The position numbers and the translations under genes are program-made. This document shows positions 31,825-40,273 of a stretch of 40,273 nucleotides of DNA, in pieces. Origin of the DNA: Bacillota bacterium (GTDB taxonomy: Bacteria; Bacillota; Clostridia; Peptostreptococcales; Anaerovoracaceae). How positions within the stretch are numbered: position 1 is the stretch's first letter; the number at the start of each line of letters is the position of its first letter. The notes under the pieces are model-generated. The model worked only from the letters and a program-made list of their open reading frames with translations. It searched no databases and had not been told where the DNA came from. The DNA lies in the NCBI GenBank assembly GCA_017626845.1, contig JAGAHX010000071.1, positions 1 to 40,273 of the forward strand, read 5' to 3'.

Positions 31825-32301
31825 ATGACAAAGATCCTTTTCATCTGCCACGGGAATATCTGCCGCAGCGTAATGGCGGAGTTTATTTTTAAAGACATGG
31901 TCCGCAAGGCGGGCCAGGAGGGCAAATTCGAGACTGCGTCGCGGGCGACGAGCCGGGAGGAGATCGGAAACGACATGTATCCGCCGGCAAAACGGTGTCT
32001 TACGGCCCACGGCGTGCCCTTCGAGCGGCATTTCGCCGCCCAGGTGACCCGGCAGGCCTGCGAAGACTACGACCTGCTGGTCTGCATGGACGACTGGAAC
32101 CTGCAGAACATGCGGCGCATGTTTGGAAGCGATTATGCCGAAAAGACCGTAAAACTGCTTGATCTTACGTCCTTAAAGCGCGATGTGGCCGATCCCTGGT
32201 ACACCGGCGACTTCGAACAGACTTACCGCGACCTGGTGCTGGGATGCGAGGCGCTGCTCGCCGGGTCACCCACACCGAAACAGTTCCTGAACAATCGTTA
32301 A
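31825..32301 (+). CDS. low-molecular-weight protein tyrosine phosphatase
   Basis: 158 residues, normal length. The P-loop CHGNICRS (C8-x5-R14) carries the nucleophilic cysteine, and the general acid Asp123 lies in DPWYTGDF near the C-terminus. These cytoplasmic enzymes dephosphorylate tyrosine or, in some bacteria, arginine on proteins. AAGAGG lies upstream, spacing about 9. No tyrosine kinase gene is seen in the window, so the substrate is unknown. Confidence 0.93.
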   Translation: MTKILFICHGNICRSVMAEFIFKDMVRKAGQEGKFETASRATSREEIGNDMYPPAKRCLTAHGVPFERHFAAQVTRQACEDYDLLVCMDDWNLQNMRRMFGSDYAEKTVKLLDLTSLKRDVADPWYTGDFEQTYRDLVLGCEALLAGSPTPKQFLNNR

Positions 32302-32319
32302 ATTTACCTCAATCTTTCC

Positions 32320-32395
32320 TTGAAATCCCTGACAATTTGATATATTCTATACTGTGCAGGTCTATGACTGCAGATTTTAACGTGTGCCGAGACCT
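32320..32395 (+). promoter_or_regulatory. likely promoter and leader hairpin of rnfCDGEAB
   Basis: TTGAAA (32320-32325) with TATATT (32341-32346, 15 bases) or TATTCT (32343-32348, 17 bases) is the best promoter match. An inverted pair AGGTCT (32358-32363) / AGACCT (32390-32395) then lies in the leader before AAGGAG at 32407. The match is modest. Confidence 0.4.
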
Positions 32396-32419
32396 GATAG
32401 AAAAATAAGGAGAAATAGT

Positions 32420-33802
32420 ATGAGTTCAGGCAAACATCTGAATGGCATCCATGTGAACCATTGTAAGAATACTGCCGGACAGGCCATCATTCCGATGACC
32501 CTCCCGGAAAAGGTTTACATTCCAATGAGTCAGCACATAGGTGCCCCCTGCCAGCCTGTCGTGGCCGTCGGCGACCACGTTAAGGTTGGCCAGAAGATCG
32601 GAGACAGCGAAGCCTTTGTATGCGCTCCCATTCACAGCAGCGTATCCGGCGAAGTGACCGCCATCAACAAGGCTATGTCTCAGATGGGCAGAGTCGATAC
32701 GATCATCGAGATCGTACCCGACGGCAAGCAGGAGATCGCAGAGACCGTAGTTCCTCCCACGATCACGGATAAGGCCAGCTTCATCAAGGCTGTCCGCGAA
32801 TCCGGCGTCGTAGGCCTCGGCGGCGCGACCTTCCCCATGAGCGTCAAGTTCAACGTTAAGCCCCCCGCAAAGGTGGACACCTTCATCGTGAACGGCGCCG
32901 AATGCGAGCCCTACATCACCGTCGACCATCAGAACATGCTCACCCACGCACAGGAGATCGTGGATGGCGTAAAGGCTGTTCTGCACTGGCTGGAGATCGA
33001 AAGAGCCTTCATCGGCATCGAGACTAACAAGCCCGACGCCATCAAGCTCTTCAAGGACCTCCTGAAGGACGAGAAGAACATCTCCGTGGCAGAGCTGCGT
33101 CAGGTCTATCCCCAGGGCGCAGAGCGTGTCATCATCTATGAGACCACCGGACGTCACCTCATCGCAGGCAAGCTGCCCGCAGACGTAGGTTGCATCGTAT
33201 CCAACGTTACGTCCGTCCTCAAGATGCAGCAGTTCCTGGCCACCGGCATGCCCCTGGTCTCCAAGGCCATGACGGTAGACGGCAACGCCGTTGCTGACCC
33301 CAAGAACGTGGAAGTGCCCATCGGCACCCCGCTGTGCGACGTCATCGAATTCTGCGGCGGCACCAAGGCCGACGTCAGAAAGATCATCCTGGGCGGACCG
33401 ATGATGGGCCGCGCCATCCCCAAGGACGAATACGGCGTCATGAAGGGCAACAGCGCCATCCTGTGCTTCGACGAGACCGCAGGTACCCAGCTGCCCGAGA
33501 CCGCTTGCATCAGCTGCGGCCGCTGCGTAAGAGGCTGCCCGATGAACCTGATGCCCACCAAGCTTGCTAAGGCTTGGGAACACCAGGATATCGATACTCT
33601 GAGAGAGTACGACGTTACCACCTGTATGGAATGCGGATGCTGCTCCTATTCCTGCCCGGCCAGAAAGCAGCTGAGCTTCGAGATCAAGCTCGCGAAGACC
33701 TGGGTCATGACGGAAGACAGAAAGGCCGCAGAAAAGGCTAAGGCGGAAGCAGAAGCTGCCAAGGCTAAGGAAGAAGAAAAGAAGGAAGGAGGAGACAAAT
33801 AA
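32420..33802 (+). CDS. rnfC: Rnf electron transport complex subunit C
   Basis: 460 residues. RnfC is the peripheral subunit of the ferredoxin:NAD+ oxidoreductase that pumps Na+ or H+ while ferredoxin electrons go to NAD+. A flavin/NADH-binding half, with the GVVGLGGATFPMSVK motif, is followed by two [4Fe-4S] motifs: C363, C366, C369, C373 (CISCGRCVRGCP) and C402, C405, C408, C412 (CMECGCCSYSCP). A lysine- and glutamate-rich tail ends it. AAGGAG at 32407-32412 with spacing 7 sets ATG 32420; an ORF start at 32384 lacks a site. First gene of rnfCDGEAB; stop and rnfD start overlap by one base. Confidence 0.95.
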   Translation: MSSGKHLNGIHVNHCKNTAGQAIIPMTLPEKVYIPMSQHIGAPCQPVVAVGDHVKVGQKIGDSEAFVCAPIHSSVSGEVTAINKAMSQMGRVDTIIEIVPDGKQEIAETVVPPTITDKASFIKAVRESGVVGLGGATFPMSVKFNVKPPAKVDTFIVNGAECEPYITVDHQNMLTHAQEIVDGVKAVLHWLEIERAFIGIETNKPDAIKLFKDLLKDEKNISVAELRQVYPQGAERVIIYETTGRHLIAGKLPADVGCIVSNVTSVLKMQQFLATGMPLVSKAMTVDGNAVADPKNVEVPIGTPLCDVIEFCGGTKADVRKIILGGPMMGRAIPKDEYGVMKGNSAILCFDETAGTQLPETACISCGRCVRGCPMNLMPTKLAKAWEHQDIDTLREYDVTTCMECGCCSYSCPARKQLSFEIKLAKTWVMTEDRKAAEKAKAEAEAAKAKEEEKKEGGDK

Positions 33803-34776
33803 TGAGTACGAAACATACCAATCTGATCGTATCCTCCGCTCCTCACGTAAATAATCCGGTCGATACCAAGAGCATCATGAGAGACGTCGTGATCGCTCTG
33901 TGCCCGGCTCTGCTGGTCGCGATCTACGTCTTCGGCGCCAGAGCTCTCGTGCTCACCGCCGTCTGCGTAGCCGCCTGCGTCATCTTCGAAGGCGCTACCA
34001 GAAAGATCCTGGGCAGACCCCAGACCATCGGCGACTGGTCTGCAGTCGTCACCGGCGTCATCCTGGCGTTCAACCTGCCCGTGACGCTGCCCCTGTGGAT
34101 GGCTGTCATCGGCTGCTTCGCTGCGATCGTCATCGTAAAGCAGGTCTTCGGAGGCCTGGGCCAGAACTTCGCGAACCCCGCGATCGTCGGACGTATCGTC
34201 CTGTTCATCGGTTTTGCGACTCCGATGACCAACTGGGCTGTTACTTCCCGGATGTGCAACGTCATCCAGAGCACCTCTGTTGACGGCGTCACCGGCGCAA
34301 CGCCCCTCGGTCTGCTCGCGTCCCAGGGACGCGCGGCAGCACCCTCCAACCTGGACATGTTCCTGGGCACCATCAGCGGTTCCATGGGCGAAGTTTCCGC
34401 CATCGCTCTGCTGATCGGCGGCTGCTACCTGCTGTGGAGAAAGGTCATCACCTGGGAGATCCCCGTGGCGATGCTCGCATCCATCGCGGTCATGGCGCTG
34501 CTGATGCACCAGGATCCGATCTTCCACATCTTTGCCGGCGGCGCCATGCTGGGTTCCATCTTCATGGCGACGGACTACGTTACGTCCCCCATCACCAGCA
34601 AGGGTAAGATCATCTTCGGCATCGGCTGCGGCGTCATCACCATGCTCATCCGCGTATTCGGTTCCTATCCCGAGGGCGTTTCCTTCGCCATCCTGCTGAT
34701 GAACATCCTGACCCCGCACATCGATCGCTGGACCAGAACGCACATCAACGGCGTAGACAGAAAGGCGGTGAAGTAG
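33802..34776 (+). CDS. rnfD: Rnf complex subunit D
   Basis: 324 residues, integral membrane, about nine to ten segments. The periplasmic-side flavinylation motif is intact: DGVTGAT at 161-167, acceptor Thr167, the residue to which ApbE attaches FMN. KQVFGGLGQNFANPAIVGRI is the family signature near the middle. It is translationally coupled to rnfC (TAATG). Confidence 0.95.
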   Translation: MSTKHTNLIVSSAPHVNNPVDTKSIMRDVVIALCPALLVAIYVFGARALVLTAVCVAACVIFEGATRKILGRPQTIGDWSAVVTGVILAFNLPVTLPLWMAVIGCFAAIVIVKQVFGGLGQNFANPAIVGRIVLFIGFATPMTNWAVTSRMCNVIQSTSVDGVTGATPLGLLASQGRAAAPSNLDMFLGTISGSMGEVSAIALLIGGCYLLWRKVITWEIPVAMLASIAVMALLMHQDPIFHIFAGGAMLGSIFMATDYVTSPITSKGKIIFGIGCGVITMLIRVFGSYPEGVSFAILLMNILTPHIDRWTRTHINGVDRKAVK

Positions 34777-34778
34777 GA

Positions 34779-35327
34779 ATGGATAAGAAAGCCATGCTGG
34801 CTCCGACTATCGTGCTGGTCTGCATCTGCCTCGTAGCTTCCATGCTGCTGGCTGCGACCTACCAGATCACGAAGCCTATCATCGACGACATCAGTATCCG
34901 TATGGCCAACGAATCCAGAGCGGAAGTCCTGCCCGAGGCAGACGGCTTTACGCAGCTGGATGTGGACCTCGTGGACGGCGTTACCGAAGTCTATCAGGCC
35001 GATAACGGCGCAGGATACGTTATAACCGCTGCCTTCAAGGGATTCGGCGGCCCCGTTACCGTTATGACCGGAATGGACGCAGACGGCGTCATCCAGAACA
35101 TCAAGGTGACGGACGCTTCCAACGAGACTCCGGGTCTTGGTTCCAAGACCACGCTGCCCGATCACACCAGCAAGTTCCAGGGTGCAAGCGGCACCATTAC
35201 CATGGACAAGGCTGGCGAGGGCACTTATATCGCACCGGTCACCGGCGCAAGCTATTCCTCTAAGGCTGTGTTCAACGCGGTCGCTGCCGCGCTGGCGCAG
35301 TATGCAGAGATCGGAGGTGCCTTCTAA
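34779..35327 (+). CDS. rnfG: Rnf complex subunit G
   Basis: 182 residues: an N-terminal membrane anchor (about 9-29) and an extracytoplasmic FMN-binding domain. VTGASYSSKAV near residues 154-164 is the flavinylation site; the acceptor position is Ser158, where many homologues have Thr (SGAT). ETPGLGSK (116-123) is a conserved family motif. FMN here relays electrons with RnfD. Spacing to rnfD is 2 bases; the stop overlaps the rnfE start. Confidence 0.94.
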   Translation: MDKKAMLAPTIVLVCICLVASMLLAATYQITKPIIDDISIRMANESRAEVLPEADGFTQLDVDLVDGVTEVYQADNGAGYVITAAFKGFGGPVTVMTGMDADGVIQNIKVTDASNETPGLGSKTTLPDHTSKFQGASGTITMDKAGEGTYIAPVTGASYSSKAVFNAVAAALAQYAEIGGAF

Positions 35328-36010
35328 TGGAAAACAAGAAGAGCAAACTCAGCATCTTTACCAACGGTTTTATCAAGGAAAACCCGATCCTGGTCCTGGT
35401 CCTGGGTACCTGCCCCACGCTGGCAGTATCCACCATGGCCTCCAACGGCATCGGTATGGGACTGTGCGTAACCTTCGTACTGTTCTTCTCCAACATCTTC
35501 ATTTCCGCGTTGAAGAAGGTCATTCCCGATCAGGTCCGCATCCCGTGCTATATCGTCGTTATCGCGACGTTCGTATCGGTTCTGCAGATGCTGCTGCAGG
35601 CATACCTGCCCGAACTTAATAAGTCCCTGGGCCTGTACGTGCCCCTGATCGTAGTAAACTGCATCATCCTGGGCCGTGCGGAAGCGTTCGCCAACAAGAA
35701 CAGCGTCGTAGACTCCGCGCTGGACGGTCTGGGCATGGGCTTGGGCTACACCTGCGCACTCACCATCATGGCCTGCATCCGCGAACTGCTCGGCGCAGGA
35801 ACCATCTTCGGCCACGTTGTGACCGCAAACCTGTTCAGCCCGATGTCCATCTTCGTGCTGGCTCCCGGCGGCTTCTTCACCTTCGGCTGCATCATCGCTG
35901 CCCTGAACAAGCTGACCAAGGGAAGAGTCAAGGAAAAGCAGGCTGCCAACAAGTGCCTGGGCTGCCCCGGCGCATCTGTCTGCAGCAAAGTTGAAGAGGG
36001 AGGCTGCTAA
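35327..36010 (+). CDS. rnfE: Rnf complex subunit E
   Basis: 227 residues with six membrane segments. GTCPTLAVS carries a cysteine that in Rnf/Nqr helps hold an iron centre within the membrane together with RnfA; NCIILGRAEAFA and GLGYTCALTIMACIREL are further marks. The C-terminus bears an added cysteine-rich tail (CLGCPGASVC and a final Cys) absent from short forms. Confidence 0.93.
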   Translation: MENKKSKLSIFTNGFIKENPILVLVLGTCPTLAVSTMASNGIGMGLCVTFVLFFSNIFISALKKVIPDQVRIPCYIVVIATFVSVLQMLLQAYLPELNKSLGLYVPLIVVNCIILGRAEAFANKNSVVDSALDGLGMGLGYTCALTIMACIRELLGAGTIFGHVVTANLFSPMSIFVLAPGGFFTFGCIIAALNKLTKGRVKEKQAANKCLGCPGASVCSKVEEGGC

Positions 36011-36012
36011 CC

Positions 36013-36606
36013 ATGAAAGAAATGTTAATGATCATTATGGCAGCTGTCCTTGCCAATAACTACGTACTGGTCCGCTTCCTGGGTATCTGCCCGTTCCTGG
36101 GCGTTTCCAAGAAGCTGGATTCCGCAGTCGGCATGTCCTTCGCCGTTATCTTCGTTATGGTACTGGCGACCGCCGCTACCTGGCCCATTCAGCGCCTGCT
36201 GCTGGACCCCAACGGCATCGGCTACATGCAGACCACCGTGTTCATCCTCGTGATCGCCGCTCTGGTACAGCTGATCGAGACCTTCATGAAGAAGAGCCTG
36301 CCCGCACTGCATAAGTCCCTGGGTATCTATCTTCCGCTGATCACCACCAACTGCGCCGTTCTGGGTGTCTGCACCCTGAACATCGACGAGGGATACAATT
36401 TCATCCAGTCTCTGGTGAACTCCTTCGGCTCCGGCGTCGGCTTCCTGCTCGCCATGTTCCTGTTCGCAGGCGTGCGCAGCAAGATCGAGGAAAACGACTA
36501 TCCCGAGAGCTTCAAGGGCGTCGCTTCCACTCTGGTTGCCGCTTCCATCCTGAGCGTCTCCTTCATGGGATTCTCCGGCATGATCGACAACATCTTCGGT
36601 ATGTAA
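36013..36606 (+). CDS. rnfA: Rnf complex subunit A
   Basis: 197 residues with six membrane segments, homologous to RnfE with opposite topology. NNYVLVRFLGICPFLGVSK includes the cysteine that with RnfE forms the intramembrane Fe site; TTNCAVLGVCTLN is the second mark. It begins 3 bases after rnfE. Confidence 0.95.
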   Translation: MKEMLMIIMAAVLANNYVLVRFLGICPFLGVSKKLDSAVGMSFAVIFVMVLATAATWPIQRLLLDPNGIGYMQTTVFILVIAALVQLIETFMKKSLPALHKSLGIYLPLITTNCAVLGVCTLNIDEGYNFIQSLVNSFGSGVGFLLAMFLFAGVRSKIEENDYPESFKGVASTLVAASILSVSFMGFSGMIDNIFGM

Positions 36607-36621
36607 GGGAGGTATAGAAGT

Positions 36622-37554
36622 ATGTTAACAGCATCTGCTTTCGTAACCCCCGTCGTACTGACGATCGTCACCGGCCTGATCGCCGCCGTGCTGCTGACCG
36701 TAGCCGGCAAGATCTTCGCCGTACCCGTGGACGAGACTGCCGTTAAGATCCGTGAATGCCTGCCCGGCGCCAACTGCGGCGCCTGCGGCTTCGTAGGCTG
36801 CGACGACTATGCTGGCGCTCTGGCGAAGGATCACTCCATCGCTCCCAACAAGTGCGTGCCCGGCGGTGCCGGCGCTGCTGCAGCGATCGCTGCCGTTCTC
36901 GGCGTTGACGCCGGCGAAACGGTGGAAAAGGTCGCAAACGTCATGTGCTCCGGTCTGGAAGACTGCACGTCCAAGGAAATGGACTACCAGGGCATCCAGT
37001 CCTGCGCTGCCGTCAAGAACTTCTTCGGCGGCCCGGGCAGCTGCAAATACGGCTGCATCGGTCTGGGCGACTGCACCAAGGTGTGCCAGTACGACGCCAT
37101 CCAGGTCTGCAACGGCGTAGCCAAGGTCGACCGCGACAAGTGCGTCGGCTGCGGCATGTGCGCCAATACCTGCCCGCAGAAGATCATCGACATCCTGCCG
37201 AAGACCTCCCGCGTTACCGTCGGCTGCTCCAGCAAGGACCTCGGCAAGAACGTTACCAAGGCCTGCAAGGTCGGCTGTATCGGCTGCAAGATGTGCGAAA
37301 AGACCTGTAAGTTCGACGCCATCCACGTAGTGGACAACCTGGCGAAGATCGATCCCGAAAAGTGCAAGAACTGCGGCATGTGCGCCAAGGCTTGCCCGCG
37401 CAAGATCATCCACGTCGTTCCCAAGCCCGGTCAGAAGCCCATCGTCAAGGTGGCTCCCAAGACCGAAGACGGCGCGGCTCCCGTCAAGCCCTCCGAGATC
37501 ACGAGACCGGAAGCACCCGCTCCCGGCAGCGAACCGGAAAAGAAGACGGAATAA
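36622..37554 (+). CDS. rnfB: Rnf complex subunit B, ferredoxin-docking iron-sulfur protein
   Basis: 310 residues. A hydrophobic N-terminal anchor (1-30) is followed by a [4Fe-4S] domain C46, C52, C55, C60 (CLPGANCGACGFVGC) and four further cysteine motifs forming two bacterial-type ferredoxin modules (CKYGCIGLGDC, CVGCGMCANTCP, CKVGCIGCKMCEKTC, CKNCGMCAKACP). It accepts electrons from reduced ferredoxin. The tail is Pro/Glu/Lys-rich. GGGAGG lies 12 bases before the ATG; the terminator follows after 24 bases. Confidence 0.95.
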   Translation: MLTASAFVTPVVLTIVTGLIAAVLLTVAGKIFAVPVDETAVKIRECLPGANCGACGFVGCDDYAGALAKDHSIAPNKCVPGGAGAAAAIAAVLGVDAGETVEKVANVMCSGLEDCTSKEMDYQGIQSCAAVKNFFGGPGSCKYGCIGLGDCTKVCQYDAIQVCNGVAKVDRDKCVGCGMCANTCPQKIIDILPKTSRVTVGCSSKDLGKNVTKACKVGCIGCKMCEKTCKFDAIHVVDNLAKIDPEKCKNCGMCAKACPRKIIHVVPKPGQKPIVKVAPKTEDGAAPVKPSEITRPEAPAPGSEPEKKTE

Positions 37555-37578
37555 TCAGCCCCTGAACTGAACTCATTG

Positions 37579-37611
37579 AGCCCTGCGGCAAGATCTGCCG
37601 CGGGGCTTTTT
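37579..37611 (+). terminator. rnf operon terminator
   Basis: AGCCCTGCGGCA (37579-37590), loop AGATC, TGCCGCGGGGCT (37596-37607), 12 pairs with one G-U, then T run to 37611. Confidence 0.9.
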
Positions 37612-37671
37612 GTTTGCTGAGAAATGTGATAGAATGTGTTTTACTGTAGAGGTGAAACAGGAGATTTTAGC

Positions 37672-39354
37672 ATGCTCAGAAAAGTAAAAGACCTCAGAGA
37701 TCTTGTCAATTACGCTGCCGCCCAGTACGGCGACGGCGCGGCATATCTGTACAAAGAGAAGATGGGCGGAGAGTACCTCCCCATCTCATTCAAACAGTTC
37801 CGTCAGGACGTCTACAGCCTCGGCACCGCGCTGCTGGCTGCGGGCTACAAGGATAAGCACATCGCCGTCATTGGCGAGAGCCGCTACGAATGGATCGTTA
37901 CGTATTTCGCCGTGGCCTGCGGTCTGGGGGTCATCGTGCCCCTCGACAAGGAACTTCCGGTGCAGGAAGTATCGGCCCTGGCCGGACGCGCGGACATCTC
38001 CGCCATCGTCTATTCTGCGAAGGTCGGCGCGAAGGTGAAAGAGGCGCTGCAGGGGATGGACAACATCCAGCTCATCTGCATGGACCTGGCAGAAGACGAA
38101 GAAAACGTGCTGTCCTGGCGCAAACTGCGCAACAAGGGCGAGGCCCTGCGTTCCGTGGGCTCGGACAACTACGCCCAGCTGCCCGTGGATCCGGAGGATT
38201 TCTGCACCCTCATCTTTACGTCCGGCACGACCGGCCTGGCGAAGGGCGTTATGCTCTGCCAACGCAATCTGGCCTACGACGTGAGCGCGCTGTACGAATA
38301 CGTGGAACTGGACCGCTTTAAGGACCGCAAGGTCTGTCTGTCCCTGCTCCCCATGCACCATACGTTCGAATTTACGGCTACGGTGCTGGGATCCATGCAC
38401 CAGGGCGGCACCGTCGCGTTCTGCGAGGGCCTGAAGTACATCACGAAGAACATGGAGCAGGCGAAGGTAACATATCTTATCGCCGTGCCCCTCATCTTCG
38501 AGAATATGCACAGCAAGATCTGGAAGCAAGCAGAGAAGGCAGGCAAGGCGGAGAAGATGCGCAAGGCCATCAAGATGGTCAAGGCGCTCTCCCATATCGA
38601 CAAGAAGGTGCAGAAACGTACCGCGCGGCTGTTTAAGGACGTGCACAACGCGATGGGAGGAAACGTAAAACTGTTCATCGTGGGCGGCGCTGCGTCCGAT
38701 CCTAATGTCATCCGCAACTATATGGCCATGGGCATCAACATGGTGCAGGGCTACGGCATGACGGAATGCTCTCCCATCATCGCGCTCAACCCGGACTACG
38801 CCTGCAAACCCGCGTCCGTGGGTCTGCCGCTCCCGGGAACGAAGGTCTTTATCGACCAGCCCGATCCCGATGGCATCGGCGAGATCGTCTGCAAGAGCCC
38901 CGCTGTCATGCTGGGCTACTACAAGGACGAAGAGGAAACGAAGAAGGTCCTCAGCGAAGACGGCTGGCTGCACACCGGCGATTACGGTTATATCGACCGG
39001 GACGGCTACGTCTACATTACGGGCCGCAAGAAGAACGTCATCGTTACCAAGAACGGCAAGAACGTGTTCCCGGAAGAAGTCGAATATTATCTGCTCAAGA
39101 GCCCGTACATCAAGGAAGTCGTGGTGCGGGGCGAAGAGGACAAGCAGGATCTGGTCGTAACGGCGGAGATCTATCCCGACCGGGAGGCGCTGGCCGGAGC
39201 CGGCGATCCCGAGGGTGACGCCCTCCATGCGCTCATCAAGAAAGAGATCGACCGCTGCAACGACATGATGCCGCTGTACAAGCGGGTCAAGCGTTTTACG
39301 CTGCGCGATACGGAATTTGAAAAAACAACGACACAGAAGATCAAGAGGTGGTAG
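37672..39354 (+). CDS. long-chain acyl-CoA synthetase (AMP-forming)
   Basis: 560 residues. It activates a carboxylic acid to acyl-AMP and then acyl-CoA in the cytoplasm or at the membrane. The adenylate P-loop FTSGTTGLAKGVM, the YGMTECSP core, the GDYGYIDRDGYVYITGR hinge and the C-terminal catalytic-lysine region FEKTTTQKIKRW fit the family. A long insert rich in Lys (EKAGKAEKMRKAIKMVKALS) is typical of the FadD15/AMP-binding group. CAGGAG at 37658-37663, spacing 8, sets ATG 37672; the longer frame from 37636 has no site. Chain-length specificity cannot be told. Confidence 0.9.
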   Translation: MLRKVKDLRDLVNYAAAQYGDGAAYLYKEKMGGEYLPISFKQFRQDVYSLGTALLAAGYKDKHIAVIGESRYEWIVTYFAVACGLGVIVPLDKELPVQEVSALAGRADISAIVYSAKVGAKVKEALQGMDNIQLICMDLAEDEENVLSWRKLRNKGEALRSVGSDNYAQLPVDPEDFCTLIFTSGTTGLAKGVMLCQRNLAYDVSALYEYVELDRFKDRKVCLSLLPMHHTFEFTATVLGSMHQGGTVAFCEGLKYITKNMEQAKVTYLIAVPLIFENMHSKIWKQAEKAGKAEKMRKAIKMVKALSHIDKKVQKRTARLFKDVHNAMGGNVKLFIVGGAASDPNVIRNYMAMGINMVQGYGMTECSPIIALNPDYACKPASVGLPLPGTKVFIDQPDPDGIGEIVCKSPAVMLGYYKDEEETKKVLSEDGWLHTGDYGYIDRDGYVYITGRKKNVIVTKNGKNVFPEEVEYYLLKSPYIKEVVVRGEEDKQDLVVTAEIYPDREALAGAGDPEGDALHALIKKEIDRCNDMMPLYKRVKRFTLRDTEFEKTTTQKIKRW

Positions 39355-39356
39355 CG

Positions 39357-40273
39357 ATGTATCCGAGGTTGGAAATTGATCTGAAAAAACTGCGTTATAA
39401 TGCGAAACAGGTCGTTGACCGCTGCAGACGCTGCGGCATCGACGTATGCGGCGTGGTCAAATGCTACTGGGCCGACCCGAAGATCGTACAGACCTATCTG
39501 GACGCCGGCGCCAAGCAGATCGGCACCAGCCGTCTGTCTCAGATCCGCTCCATGAAGCAGGCCGGGATCGAGACGGAATACATGCTGCTGCGCGTGCCGC
39601 AGATGTGTGAGCTCGCGGACGTGGCGGAACTGGCGGATTACTCGCTGGAAAGCGATCTGGACGTCATGAAGGCCCTCAACCACGAGTGCGAAAAGCAGGA
39701 TAAGGTCCACAACGTCATCGTCATGGCGGACCTGGGCGACCTGCGGGAAGGCTTCTGGGACAAAGACGAAATGGTGGATGCCTGCGTCTTCGTAGACCGT
39801 TCCCTGCACAACCTGCATCTGGCCGGGATAGGGGTCAACCTGGGGTGCTACGGCGCCATCCAGCCCACGCCGGAGAAGATGACGGAACTCATTTCCCTCG
39901 CCAGACGGATCGAGGAGCGGATCGGACGGCCCCTGGAGATCATCTCCGGCGGCGCCACCAGCACCTTCTCCCTGGTCCATTGGGATACGATCCCTGCCGG
40001 GATCAACCACGTGCGCGTCGGGGAAGGCGTGGCTCTTGCCTACGATCTGCCCTATGTCTGGGGCATCGAGGATATGGATTATCTGTACTGCGATGCCTTT
40101 ACGCTGCAGGCGCAGGTGCTGGAAGTCCGCACGAAAGCGAGCTATCCCCAGGGCAAATTCTGCATCGATGCGTTCGGAAACGTGCCCACCTTCGAGGACC
40201 GCGGCATGAGAAAGCGCGCGCTGCTGGCCGTCGGCCGGGCGGACGTGGGGACCGTGGAGAAACTGCGCCCCCG
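39357..40273 (+). CDS. alanine/ornithine racemase family PLP enzyme, 3' end beyond window
   Basis: 305 residues are visible, to the right edge, of an expected 350 or so. It is a fold-III pyridoxal phosphate racemase: residues 3-9 PRLEIDL, PLP lysine Lys35 in CGVVKCYWAD and ISGGATSTF, the phosphate-side loop, near 195-203. The opening and overall layout match clostridial ornithine racemases, which feed D-ornithine to the oxidative ornithine degradation route; alanine racemase activity is an alternative. It starts 2 bases after the acyl-CoA synthetase stop, so they are co-transcribed. Whether ornithine-route genes follow cannot be seen. Confidence 0.8.
   Translation, partial: MYPRLEIDLKKLRYNAKQVVDRCRRCGIDVCGVVKCYWADPKIVQTYLDAGAKQIGTSRLSQIRSMKQAGIETEYMLLRVPQMCELADVAELADYSLESDLDVMKALNHECEKQDKVHNVIVMADLGDLREGFWDKDEMVDACVFVDRSLHNLHLAGIGVNLGCYGAIQPTPEKMTELISLARRIEERIGRPLEIISGGATSTFSLVHWDTIPAGINHVRVGEGVALAYDLPYVWGIEDMDYLYCDAFTLQAQVLEVRTKASYPQGKFCIDAFGNVPTFEDRGMRKRALLAVGRADVGTVEKLRP

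Overview
The window is a chromosomal piece of an anaerobic, amino-acid-fermenting member of the Bacillota. The class is most likely Clostridia, with an Anaerovoracaceae/Eubacteriales-like gene repertoire; this placement is inferred from gene content, since there is no rRNA in the window. Genes have strong Shine-Dalgarno sites and sigma-A-like promoters. From about 6.4 kb onward the sequence is GC-rich, with a complete rnfCDGEAB operon, NADP-type glutamate dehydrogenase, glutaminase, two M20 amidohydrolases with an amino-acid ABC importer, and an ornithine/alanine racemase-like enzyme. Together these suggest life on amino acids and peptides, with energy conserved by the Rnf ferredoxin:NAD+ oxidoreductase.

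Bases 1-6370 differ visibly. The left edge holds the end of an IS3-family insertion sequence (1-136, reading leftward). After about 380 noncoding AT-rich bases comes a two-gene operon of clearly lower GC: a class II Fic AMP-transferase with a C-terminal winged helix, and a 1599-residue fusion of a DnaQ-like exonuclease domain, a RecQ-type helicase and a UvrD-type helicase. Three regularly phased inverted repeats (44-base period) cover its promoter. The composition returns to the host type at the stop codon of the helicase. I read this as a horizontally acquired cassette. It is the best candidate here for an uncharacterised system, possibly genome defence or DNA processing; the function is not proven.

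6381-11777: M20 amidohydrolase, a small MGMT/ATL-like DNA-repair protein, then a promoter and a polar amino acid ABC importer (binding protein, permease, ATPase) ending in an AbgB-like M20 hydrolase. 11953-12906 (minus): membrane-anchored alpha/beta hydrolase. 13084-17465: MacB/FtsX-type exporter (ATPase, permease, adaptor) behind a promoter with an operator-like palindrome. 17475-21925: ilvB-ilvN-proB-proA, an unusual joint operon with an intrinsic terminator just upstream of ilvB. 21987-24393: a small coiled-coil protein divergent from an enolase-superfamily enzyme and a TSUP permease, with interlocking promoters.

24375-26325: Gx-type membrane protein and NusG-domain-II protein on the minus strand, divergent from apbE, whose product should attach FMN to RnfD and RnfG. 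26493-30075: homoserine dehydrogenase, glutamate dehydrogenase and glutaminase, separated by terminators. 30271-32301: flavodoxin, small proteins, HD phosphohydrolase and low-molecular-weight tyrosine phosphatase. 32420-37554: rnfCDGEAB, closed by a strong terminator. 37672-40273: long-chain acyl-CoA synthetase and the start of an ornithine/alanine racemase-family gene cut by the window edge. No tRNA, rRNA, CRISPR array or replication origin was seen.
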